Below, piece after piece: positions 29,506-38,135 of a stretch of DNA of 64,000 nt. Location of the stretch: NCBI GenBank assembly GCA_015069485.1, contig SVIM01000001.1, forward strand, positions 1-64,000. Direction: 5' to 3'. The notes beneath the pieces were generated by a model. That model did no database searches. It saw only the letters and a program-made list of their open reading frames with translations, and was not told where the DNA came from. Made by a program: the position numbers and the translations under genes. The number at the start of each line of letters is the position of its first letter. Position 1 is the first letter of the stretch. This DNA is from Clostridiales bacterium (GTDB taxonomy: Bacteria > Bacillota > Clostridia > Christensenellales > Borkfalkiaceae).

Positions 29506-29749
29506 GCTAACGTAGTTAAATGTCGAAAAATGTAGTTAGCAAAAAGCAAGCAACTATTTTTAAACGGCGCATATTGTCCAACCAAACGGCAGGCAGGGTT
29601 GCGTTTTTCCCCCAAAATATCCGCAACAGTATGCCTTAACCAAATTAATTGGGCGCTAAATATGCCCTAACAAAAACGGCGCTTGTGTTTGCTACAAGCA
29701 TTTTCGCTTAACAATATAATTTTTTTTAAGTACTTAAGGAGGTACTATT

Positions 29750-30472
29750 ATGAAAAGTAAAACCAAAATAATGACTATAGCAGCCGCATCTTTGGCATGC
29801 ATAGCAGTAGCAGGCGTAGGTTTCGCAAGCTGGGTAATTACCGGTGCAGGAACAGATAATGTTAATGGTAATTTAACCGTTGAAACCGTAGATAACCAGT
29901 ATGTTGGCGTTGAAGCTGGTGAAATAAGTGGTGATGTTGCTTTTACTGTAGCTGGAGGAGCTGGTTGGTTACGTGGTGAAAGTACAGCAGAAAGTTTAAA
30001 CCCTTCATTTACTTTGCAAGGAACTAACGTTGCTAAAATGGCTAATGTTAAAATCACTATAGCGGCATCCGATAGTGAAAAATGGGCTACAGCAACTGGT
30101 TCAGCTACTGGTAGTGATAATGCTGACGATTATGTTTTAGATTTTAGTGAGATGACTATTTCATATAAAGTTGGCGACGGTAATGCAACTACTGTTAATT
30201 ATGAAACCGATGGTTGGGTAATTCCTGCAAGCGCATTTGCTAGTAGCGATGCTACTGTTTTAACTGTAACTATTAATTTTGGTTGGGGGCAAGCGTTTAT
30301 TCCTCAAGGTCAAAGTGCTGGTGTAAACCCTGCAACATATTATAGTAGCCAAACGCAAACATCAGCTTTGGTAGCTGAAGCGGATGCAAGATTAACGGCA
30401 CTATATAACGCGTTAAATGGTGTATCATATACAGTTACTTGTACTCCTGTTGCAACAAGTGCAAACGCTTAA
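29750..30472 (+). CDS. Exported protein with SipW-type signal peptide (TasA/camelysin-like)
   Basis: MKSKTKIMTIAAASLACIAVAGVGFASWVITGAGTDNVNGNLTVETVDNQ; AAGGAGG RBS; strong own promoter. Confidence 0.65.
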   Translation: MKSKTKIMTIAAASLACIAVAGVGFASWVITGAGTDNVNGNLTVETVDNQYVGVEAGEISGDVAFTVAGGAGWLRGESTAESLNPSFTLQGTNVAKMANVKITIAASDSEKWATATGSATGSDNADDYVLDFSEMTISYKVGDGNATTVNYETDGWVIPASAFASSDATVLTVTINFGWGQAFIPQGQSAGVNPATYYSSQTQTSALVAEADARLTALYNALNGVSYTVTCTPVATSANA

Positions 30473-30623
30473 TCACGCTATACATAGCATAGTCAAACAA
30501 AAAATTATTTTGGGGAAAATAACTTAATAAAAATATTCGGTTTTACTTAATACGCGTTTGGCGGAAAGCGAAATTGGCGTTTTCCGCCTTAACGCCAAAA
30601 GAAATCGGTGCATAACCACGCAT

Positions 30624-31230
30624 TGTCATCCGTTAGCAAAGCCGTAGGGGCTTACTATGTCATCCTTGAACGGAGCCGTAGGGGCTTACTATGTCATCCT
30701 TGAACGGAGCCGTAGGGGCTTACTATGTCATCCTTGAGCGGAGCCGTAGGTTTTGCTATGTCATCCTTGAGCGAAGCCGTAGGCGAAGAGAAGGATCTAA
30801 CGAGATTCTTCGTTACACTCAGAATGACAAGGTGGAGATTCTTCGTTGCACTCAGAATGACAGAATACGCCGTAGGGGCTTACTATGTCATCCTTGAGCG
30901 GAGCCGTAGGGGCTTACTGTGTCATCCTTGAGCGAAGCCGTAGGTTTTGCTATGTCATCCTTGAGCGGAGCCGTAGGCGAAGAGAAGGATCTAACGAGAT
31001 TCTTCGTTGCACTCAGAATGACAAGGTGGATTCTTCGTTACACTCAGAATGACAGAATACGCCGTAGGGGCTTACTATGTCATCCTTGAACGGAGCCGTA
31101 CTATGTCATCCTTGAGCGGAGCCGTAGGTTTTGCTATGTCATCCTTGAGCGGAGCCGTAGGCGAAGAGAAGGATCTAACGAGATTCTTCGTTACACTCAG
31201 AATGACAAGGTGGATTCTTCGTTGCGCCCG
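30624..31230. repeat. Second island of the GCCGTAGG...TCATCCTTGA family, higher-order ~190-bp unit
   Basis: Recurring TCATCCTTGA(A/G)CGGAGCCGTAGGGGCTTACTATG units and three GAAGGATCTAACGAGATTCTTCGTT(A/G)CACTCAGAATGAC ends. Confidence 0.93.
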
Positions 31231-31470
31231 TACGACGGCTAAAATTATGCGTTTTACGGCAGTAGTGAAAAGTGTGCCCAACCGAATATAAAAGCACAAC
31301 ACGCGGTTGTGCTACTTGGCGTAAGCATTTGCACGTGGCAAAGGGCGTACGCTACCGTTTTTGCGTAAAAATTTTGTGTTACGCATTTATTTAAACGCGC
31401 GCGTATGTATATATGCGAGCGCCTATAAGGGTGATCTTTGCCCACCATGGCAAAAACTTCCCCCCCCTTG

Positions 31471-31646
31471 GCTTCTCCTGGGGGAGAAGCTGTCAACGCA
31501 GTTGACTGATGAGGGGGCATGGAAGAAACAAAAAAGGCAAAAAAAGAATTAGAGGGGGTAGCCCCTCAACCGAGTAAATCGCAAGGTTACGATTTACCCA
31601 CCTTCTCCCCGAAGAGAAGGCAAGAATCCTGCCACCCCTTGTGGCA
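31471..31646. repeat. Array of six consecutive perfect hairpins
   Basis: Stems GCTTCTCC/GGAGAAGC, GTCAAC/GTTGAC, GAGGGG/CCCCTC, GTAAATCG/CGATTTAC, CCTTCTC/GAGAAGG, TGCCAC/GTGGCA. Confidence 0.85.
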
Positions 31647-31676
31647 AAAATAAAAATCATTTCAGAGTAGGATTAC

Positions 31677-32429
31677 ATGGCAATACACACCAAAAGGTCC
31701 AATACTCGAAAGCGTATAGTTGCAGTAGTTGCTATATTTTTAGCGCTGGCTTTAATTACTACGGGCATAGCCTCGTGGCTTATCCTTTCGGACGGTCAAG
31801 GCAAGCTTCCCGGTGGCGTGCATATAGCAGAAGTTGCCGAAAGCGCAATCGAGTTTAAGGATTTAAAACTTAATAACGGCGAAAAGTCCTCGGGCGGGGT
31901 AGAAGGCGCGCATTTTGTCTTTGAACCGCAACGATACGACGACGACGGAAGAGTTAAGTGGAACGGCGTAAGTTACGAGTGTTTGACGGTTTCCGTTTCG
32001 GGTACCGTTTTAAACGCGCAGTATATGACGGACTTTTACTATACGCTAGCGTTGCCACAGGGTGTAATCGAGGCGGCGAAGAAGGGGTATATCGACGTAA
32101 GTGACTATTACGACGTCGAAACGGATTCCCTTATAAACCAGTACGTTGGATATTCTTCTAACAATTTCGAGGTACTGGAAGACGGCTCGAGTATGCTAAG
32201 ATTCAGCTTTGAAGTTAAGCTTAAGTGGGGCGACGCATTTAACAAAATTAACCCCAGCGTTTACTTTGATACAGCGTATTACGACGAATTCGGCAACTTG
32301 GATAGCGACGCCGGCGCAGGCGTAGAAAATTCGACGGTAATAAGCGTATTAAACGATTTATACACAACGGTTAAATCAGGTTTTTCGGCAATGCCTCAAT
32401 TTACCGTAACTTTAGTTGCCGAAGTATAG
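31677..32429 (+). CDS. Second exported protein with SipW-type signal peptide
   Basis: MAIHTKRSNTRKRIVAVVAIFLALALITTGIASWLILSDGQGKLPGG; same IASW/FASW feature as 29750-30472. Confidence 0.6.
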   Translation: MAIHTKRSNTRKRIVAVVAIFLALALITTGIASWLILSDGQGKLPGGVHIAEVAESAIEFKDLKLNNGEKSSGGVEGAHFVFEPQRYDDDGRVKWNGVSYECLTVSVSGTVLNAQYMTDFYYTLALPQGVIEAAKKGYIDVSDYYDVETDSLINQYVGYSSNNFEVLEDGSSMLRFSFEVKLKWGDAFNKINPSVYFDTAYYDEFGNLDSDAGAGVENSTVISVLNDLYTTVKSGFSAMPQFTVTLVAEV

Positions 32430-32459
32430 TATAGGCTCGCTATGCGGGCGAGTTAAATA

Positions 32460-32690
32460 CCTTGCTAATCGCTAAATAGTCGCGTTGCAAGCAAGCTAAA
32501 AACCTTGCTAATCGCCATATAGTCGCGTTGCAACCGAAAAAACACTTGCAAAATTTTAAGTAAGCGCAAGTTGCATTTAGCGCGCTTTTAAAGCGTATAA
32601 ATTATTATTCTGCTTTTGCAGAAGGTTTGTTAATTTAATTCGGCGCAAGCCGAAATATCACTTCCGCATCAAGCGGAAATTTAGGAATAA
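32460..32690. repeat. Direct repeat and two tandem hairpins upstream of the signal peptidase gene
   Basis: CCTTGCTAATCGC(T/C)(A/)ATAGTCGCGTTGCAA twice; TTCGGCGCAAGCCGAA and TTCCGCATCAAGCGGAA. Confidence 0.75.
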
Positions 32691-32693
32691 ATT

Positions 32694-33722
32694 ATGTCAT
32701 CTACGGATATTATTGCTCTAATAGTAACGCTTGTAGGTGTGGCGGCGTTTGCTGCAGTATTTACGCTTTTATATTTATCCTATTCCAAATCTGCAATCGA
32801 GCAGACGGAAAGCGGAAAGCGTGATATCGAGCTTATAGACCAAGCACTTTTAGAGCGAACGGAAAAATTTAAACGAAAAAAGAAGATTGCTCAAGCCTTT
32901 AAATCGGTTTTATTTATCGTAACAATGGCAATATTAATTCCTCTATTTTTGTTTTCGCTATACGATAGGTTTTTTGGTAAACCGTTGCTTGAAAACAGCG
33001 TAATGGCGGTAGCTTCCGGCTCAATGAGCGTTAAAAACAAAAAGAACGAAAGCTACTTAACGGGGTACGACAACCAGTTCCAAACCTTTGATATGATTGT
33101 GCTTGAAAAGGTTGACTCGGTTGCAGAGCTTTCTTTATACGACGTAATCGCCTTTAAGGACGATACGGGAAGAACGATTATTCACCGAATTATTCTGGTG
33201 GAAAATAATAACGGAAAAATAACCTTTGAAACGCGTGGCGACGCTAACGAAGCGTCCGATACCTACCATCCCGAATTTGCCGACGTTTTGGGTAAATACA
33301 CGGGCCAGCATATTCCCCTTTTGGGTATGCCCGTTTGCTTTTTACAGTCTGCTTCGGGTATAACTACCGTGCTTGCTTTATTCTATTGTGTATTTATGAT
33401 AGATACAATAAGCAAAAAAATCGAAAACGTTGAAAAAGAAAGGGTAGAAAAGCTTTTTAATATAATTCAATCGCACGACGGTGAGGGAAGCGTTCACGCA
33501 GTTTTTAAAGAAACTATATATTATAAAGGTTTTGCATACGTATTCGACGAAAACGGCTTTGTGGAAAAAACGGAAATTTTACAGCAGGGCGAAATGCTTG
33601 AAGAAGATAAAATGTTAAAGGTTTTGGAAGCGGGCGAAGATAAAACGTCGAAGGAAATAATAATTGAAACGAGGAAGAACGATGCAGCAGGAACAGATTC
33701 AGGAACAGAAAAAAACAGCTAA
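32694..33722 (+). CDS. SipW-like (Ser/His-type) signal peptidase I with long charged C-terminal extension
   Basis: VASGSMSVKNK (Ser), GRTIIHRIILVENNNGKITFETRGDANEASDT; hydrophobic helices either side. Confidence 0.8.
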   Translation: MSSTDIIALIVTLVGVAAFAAVFTLLYLSYSKSAIEQTESGKRDIELIDQALLERTEKFKRKKKIAQAFKSVLFIVTMAILIPLFLFSLYDRFFGKPLLENSVMAVASGSMSVKNKKNESYLTGYDNQFQTFDMIVLEKVDSVAELSLYDVIAFKDDTGRTIIHRIILVENNNGKITFETRGDANEASDTYHPEFADVLGKYTGQHIPLLGMPVCFLQSASGITTVLALFYCVFMIDTISKKIENVEKERVEKLFNIIQSHDGEGSVHAVFKETIYYKGFAYVFDENGFVEKTEILQQGEMLEEDKMLKVLEAGEDKTSKEIIIETRKNDAAGTDSGTEKNS

Positions 33723-35592
33723 GCAGTATTTCACCCGCAAAAATTTTATTGCGTGGTCTTTGTGTTGCCTTTACGCGGTGCTTTTAATTTTTACTGCAAT
33801 TTGCATAAACGGCACTATGGGCTATAAGTCTAACGGCGAATTAAGCACAAAAAATAACCTTTTTGGCGCAGATATTACCAACGTTTTTGCAAGCATAACG
33901 CAAGCGGTGTTCGGCGGTCTTGTAGGCGCAGGTCTTGGCGGTTTAATTTGCGTGGCTTTGGTTGGTATTTGGTGTTGCGCAATTTTTTCAGCGGTATTTA
34001 TTTTTGAATATCGCCACGCTATCGTAAACGGCAAAAACCCCAAATCGGGCAAAATGATAGGCTTATATATTTTAACCTTTGCTATTTGTCTGTTCCTTTC
34101 GTTAGGAATCGGGCTTTTGGTAATTCAGCCCCTTTTATCGGGCGCAGGCGGTTCTGCAACGGCAACCGCAGCCGATATTTTGCTTTATATAGCGCAAAGC
34201 TTAGTCGTAGCCTTAATTATATTTATTATAGTATTCGTGGTAGTCGGCTCGGTTACTATGCTCGTAGTAAACTTTATTAAGGTAGATAAGCCCTTCGACT
34301 TTTTCGATAACCAAGCAATTCAATCGGACGACGACGCGGAAGATATTAATATTGCAGAAAGCTTCGATCCTCTTCAGCCCAACGAATTACAGCAGGCTAT
34401 GGAAGGTAACTACACCGGCGGTGGCGCAGGTGGCGTAGGCGGTGCGGTAGAAGGCGCTTCTGCAACCGTTGACAGAAACGAAGAGCTTGCCGAAAGGGAA
34501 ATCGTATTCCCCTCGCTTTCAAAGCTCGACGACGAATACGGCGGAGACCCCATTGAAAGAATCGACGGCGACGACGTTTCTTTACAGCAGCTTTGCGAAG
34601 GCTTTAGAAATTACCTTGCAAAGGAAGAAAAGCTTTACTTCGATATAAACACCATAAGGGTATTCATCTCAGGCTTAAACGCATCCCGCCTTCTTTTGTT
34701 GGAAGGCTTGTCCGGTACGGGTAAATCATCCCTTCCCCGTTATTTTGCAAAATACGTAAACGGCAGGGCGTTCTTCACCCCCGTTCAGGCAACTTGGAGA
34801 GATAGAACTAACCTTTTAGGCTACTTCAACGACTTTAGCAAAACTTATAGCGAAACGGACTTCTTGTTAAAGCTTTACGAAGCAAACTACGATTTAGATA
34901 GAATTAATATGTTCGTTCTCGACGAACTTAACATCTCCCGCGTGGAATATTACTTTGCAGACTTCTTGTCCGTTTTGGAATACCCCGCAAGCGACTGGAA
35001 GTTAAGGCTTATGCACTTCCCCAAAACCTTCTTGCCCCCCATTAAGCTGGAAGACGGCTTTGTAAAAATCCCCGAAAACTCTTATTTCGTCGGCACGGCA
35101 AACAAGGACGACTCTACCTTCGTAATTGCAGACAAGGTTTACGACCGTGCAATTACCATTGACTTCGATAACCGTAACGAAGAATTTGAAGTAGAAGGCG
35201 AGGTTGAAAAAATAACCTTATCTAAGCATCACCTTGACGAATTGTTCTTAGACGCGTTAAATACCCCCGAATATGCCTTAACGAAAGAGGACGAAGCAAA
35301 ATTCTTCGAAGTTACCGACTTCATTTACGAGGAATTCGACGTAGCGTTAGGTAACCGTATTTTAAGACAAATTAACGTACTCGTTCCCACCTTCGTTGCG
35401 TGCGGTGGCACTAAAGAAGAAGCGCTCGATTTCATGCTTTCCCGCAAGCTTATCTATAAGCTCGAAGGCAGATTTGAAGACTATATCAAAGTAAGATTAA
35501 AGCAACTTTTAGGCTTGCTTGCAAAGGTTTACGGCGCTGGCACTTTTAAAATGAGCGAAAAGGCTATAAATCTTTTAATTAAAAAGCTCTAA
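33682..35592 (+). CDS. Membrane-anchored McrB-like AAA+ ATPase
   Basis: Several N-terminal TM helices, Gly-rich linker NYTGGGAGGVGGAVEG, then LLLLEGLSGTGKSSLPRYFAKY (Walker A), INMFVLDELNISRVEYY (Walker B), YFVGTANKDDSTFVIADKVYDRAITIDF; start moved from 33664. Confidence 0.78.
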   Translation: MQQEQIQEQKKTAKQYFTRKNFIAWSLCCLYAVLLIFTAICINGTMGYKSNGELSTKNNLFGADITNVFASITQAVFGGLVGAGLGGLICVALVGIWCCAIFSAVFIFEYRHAIVNGKNPKSGKMIGLYILTFAICLFLSLGIGLLVIQPLLSGAGGSATATAADILLYIAQSLVVALIIFIIVFVVVGSVTMLVVNFIKVDKPFDFFDNQAIQSDDDAEDINIAESFDPLQPNELQQAMEGNYTGGGAGGVGGAVEGASATVDRNEELAEREIVFPSLSKLDDEYGGDPIERIDGDDVSLQQLCEGFRNYLAKEEKLYFDINTIRVFISGLNASRLLLLEGLSGTGKSSLPRYFAKYVNGRAFFTPVQATWRDRTNLLGYFNDFSKTYSETDFLLKLYEANYDLDRINMFVLDELNISRVEYYFADFLSVLEYPASDWKLRLMHFPKTFLPPIKLEDGFVKIPENSYFVGTANKDDSTFVIADKVYDRAITIDFDNRNEEFEVEGEVEKITLSKHHLDELFLDALNTPEYALTKEDEAKFFEVTDFIYEEFDVALGNRILRQINVLVPTFVACGGTKEEALDFMLSRKLIYKLEGRFEDYIKVRLKQLLGLLAKVYGAGTFKMSEKAINLLIKKL

Positions 35593-35607
35593 TTTTAAAA
35601 ACCGTAT

Positions 35608-35847
35608 AAGCTTCGCATTTCTATGTCGCGCTGCGGTAACCCTCAGTCGTTTACGCCATAGTAAACTCTTTCGGGCTTTCCTCGCGCTTCGCAAACTGCT
35701 CGCTTCTCCGCTTTTTAAATCACTTACCCACAGTAAGTAGTAAGCTTGCATTTCTATGTCGCGCTGCGGTAACCCTCAGTCGTTTACGCGTAGTAAACTC
35801 TTTCGGGCTTTCCTCGCGCTTCGCAAACTGCTCGCTTCTCCGCTTAA
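35608..35847. repeat. ~107-bp imperfect direct repeat between AAA+ and DUF2357-like genes
   Basis: ATTTCTATGTCGCGCTGCGGTAACCCTCAGTCGTTTACGC..AGTAAACTCTTTCGGGCTTTCCTCGCGCTTCGCAAACTGCTCGCTTCTCCGCTT at ~35608-35714 and ~35742-35847. Confidence 0.95.
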
Positions 35848-35937
35848 AATATTTAAGTAAAATAAGGTGCAATCGGCGTATAGCGTGCGCTATTTCGTCG
35901 GTTTGCGCCTTGCAATTTAATTTGGAATTAGACCGTT

Positions 35938-37284
35938 ATGATAAATTGTGAAGAAAAGTCCTTAAAGGCAACAATTTCAAAAATAAAACGATTTGCGTCG
36001 GAACACGCCGACGCCGTTTCGTTTTACCGTGAAATAGAAGCTTTGGGTGATTTATCCTTGCAATCTAAATCATTTAAAAACGACGAAAAATTCTTTGAAA
36101 GAGTAAATTATTTAATAAGCGTAATAGTAACCATTATAGCCCACCCCCATATAATCAACGTGCGCGAGGACATTATTATAAGGGCGGAGCAAGCGCCTGC
36201 TTTAACGGTGGATATGTTCGACAGAACGGTAAAAGACACCAAGCTATGGCGCGATAAGCGTGGCGAAATGGTGCCTGAAGAGGTTTATTACTATCAAAAC
36301 GTGGACGAAATAAAAACCTACGAAAACAGGTTTATCGTTCACCTTATCGACGTGCTTTCCGATAGGCTTGCAGACTATTCCGCCTTCTATTCCTTTTTAA
36401 TAGGAACGGTAAACGGGGGTAGCGCGCTATCGCAAAAAAACTCCGAGCTGGAAAAAAGTATCGAGCGTTTAGATTCTCTTTCTAAAAAAATTCGCCGTTT
36501 AAAAAACACCTATTTTTATAGGGAAGTAAGCAAGCGTTCTTGGGTGACGGCAATGGTTCAGCCCACCAACGTCCTACTAAAAAACAGGCACTATTTGCAT
36601 TGCTTTAGGTTTTACCTTGAATATATCACCTACGGCTCTCGCGTGGCTTTAATCGACGATATTAAGGTATATTACTTTACCCATCTTTTGCAGGCGTTAA
36701 AGCGCGCAGGCTACAAATTAAGCCAACAGAGCGAAATGGAAATGATTTGCTACAACAACACGGGCGAAATCAAGTTTAACCGTCCTTTAAGCTTCGTTAA
36801 CGAAACCTTTATTTTAACCGTGGACGGAGCAAAGGAATACGGCGGTTTGTGGTTTAGGGTAAGAAATAAAAAGGTAAGGCTTGGCGAGTGTAACCCTGCA
36901 AATCACTTGCTTTTATTCGACGGCTCGGTAACCTTTGACGAGTGCGACAAGAATACCGAAAGGTTTAAAAACTCGGGCGCAATGGCAATAGACGCTCTTT
37001 CCCCTTGGAACAGGGCAAAAATCAACGCTTGGGGCGCAGAGCCCGTAAACGAAAACCCCGTGCCTGAAAGGGAAATAACGGCGCGCTATATTGCCGAAAA
37101 AACTCACCTTATGCCCGCATCTCAAACTATATACGAAACGCATTGTCCCGTCTGCAGGGGAAGAAACATCACCGAGGACGAGGATTTTGGAATATTTACC
37201 TGTGGCTCGTGCAATACGAAATACACTTTTATCACTTCAACTAACTTAAAACAAATTTGGTTTATTAATCTTGGAATAAAATAA
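35938..37284 (+). CDS. DUF2357-like (McrB-partner family) protein with C-terminal zinc ribbon
   Basis: EEVYYYQNVDEIKTYENRFIVHLIDVLSDRL signature; C-terminal CPVCRGRNITEDEDFGIFTCGSCNTKY. Confidence 0.55.
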   Translation: MINCEEKSLKATISKIKRFASEHADAVSFYREIEALGDLSLQSKSFKNDEKFFERVNYLISVIVTIIAHPHIINVREDIIIRAEQAPALTVDMFDRTVKDTKLWRDKRGEMVPEEVYYYQNVDEIKTYENRFIVHLIDVLSDRLADYSAFYSFLIGTVNGGSALSQKNSELEKSIERLDSLSKKIRRLKNTYFYREVSKRSWVTAMVQPTNVLLKNRHYLHCFRFYLEYITYGSRVALIDDIKVYYFTHLLQALKRAGYKLSQQSEMEMICYNNTGEIKFNRPLSFVNETFILTVDGAKEYGGLWFRVRNKKVRLGECNPANHLLLFDGSVTFDECDKNTERFKNSGAMAIDALSPWNRAKINAWGAEPVNENPVPEREITARYIAEKTHLMPASQTIYETHCPVCRGRNITEDEDFGIFTCGSCNTKYTFITSTNLKQIWFINLGIK

Positions 37285-38135
37285 TGGAACAAAATAACCG
37301 TACTGCGCCAAGCTTAACTAAGGCAACCGCGCCCAGCACTCCAACTAAATCATTTGCGCCCCAACAGCCCACGGCAAATAAGCCGGCGCAAACCGCTTCT
37401 AACATAGATAGGGAAGTTTTAATCTCCATTAAAAACCTTCACAAGGCATACGGCAAAAAGCAGGTTTTAAAGGGGCTTAATCTTGAGGTATATAAGGGCG
37501 AGCTCTTTGGCTTTTTAGGTAGAAACGGTATTGGTAAATCTACTACGATAGACTGTGTTATCGGCTCTAAAAAGTTCGAGCAGGGCGAAATTAAGGTAAA
37601 CGGCTATAACGTTTTAAAGGAAGCAATGGCTGCAAAGCAATCCTTTGGCTACGTAGCCAGCGAGCCTACCTGTTACGAGGTTATGACTGGCTACGACTAT
37701 TTAGAATTCGTTGCCAGCGTTTATCAGTTAAGCGAAAAGGAATTCGTTTCGGGCAGAAATTACCTTGCCGAAAGGCTTGCGTTTAAAAGGGAAGATTTTA
37801 GCGTGCCCGTTGCAAACTATTCCCACGGTATGAAGCAAAAAATTTGCTTAATTGCCAGCCTTTTGCATAACCCTCCCGTTTGGATATTGGACGAACCCAC
37901 CGTAGGCTTAGACATAATGGCGGTGGAAGAGCTTAAAAAAATGATGCGCGAATATGCAAACCACGGCAAAACGGTTATGATAACTTCGCATAACATAGAG
38001 CTCGTTGCAAAGCTTTGCGACAGAGTTGCAATTATTAACGACGGCGTAGTTGCCGAGCTTTTAGATTTAAACAAAAACCCTAACTTAAGGCTTCGCCTTA
38101 CTAAAATATTCCTTGATACTTACGGTGGAAAATAA
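37284..38135 (+). CDS. ABC transporter ATP-binding protein with Pro/Ala/Thr-rich N-terminal extension
   Basis: GFLGRNGIGKSTTIDCVIG Walker A, YSHGMKQKICLIASLLHNPPVWILDEPTVGLD; ~45-aa low-complexity N-terminus. Confidence 0.92.
   Translation: MEQNNRTAPSLTKATAPSTPTKSFAPQQPTANKPAQTASNIDREVLISIKNLHKAYGKKQVLKGLNLEVYKGELFGFLGRNGIGKSTTIDCVIGSKKFEQGEIKVNGYNVLKEAMAAKQSFGYVASEPTCYEVMTGYDYLEFVASVYQLSEKEFVSGRNYLAERLAFKREDFSVPVANYSHGMKQKICLIASLLHNPPVWILDEPTVGLDIMAVEELKKMMREYANHGKTVMITSHNIELVAKLCDRVAIINDGVVAELLDLNKNPNLRLRLTKIFLDTYGGK

Noticed and set aside
29506-29700. Definite c-di-GMP-I riboswitch call
   Set aside because: Only loose sequence resemblance (GGCAGGCAGGGTTGCG); the canonical GGGACGCAAAGCC element is not matched, so reported only as an unidentified structured leader.
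30691-31302. ORFs of 68-80 aa (MSSLSGAVGFAMSS...; VILSVTKNLVRSF...)
   Set aside because: Translations of the dispersed repeat family; overlapping in several frames.
33682-37284. Calling the AAA+/DUF2357-like pair a classical McrBC restriction system
   Set aside because: Membrane helices on the AAA+ protein, no clear nuclease motif seen, and surrounding secretion genes; left as an open alternative rather than asserted.
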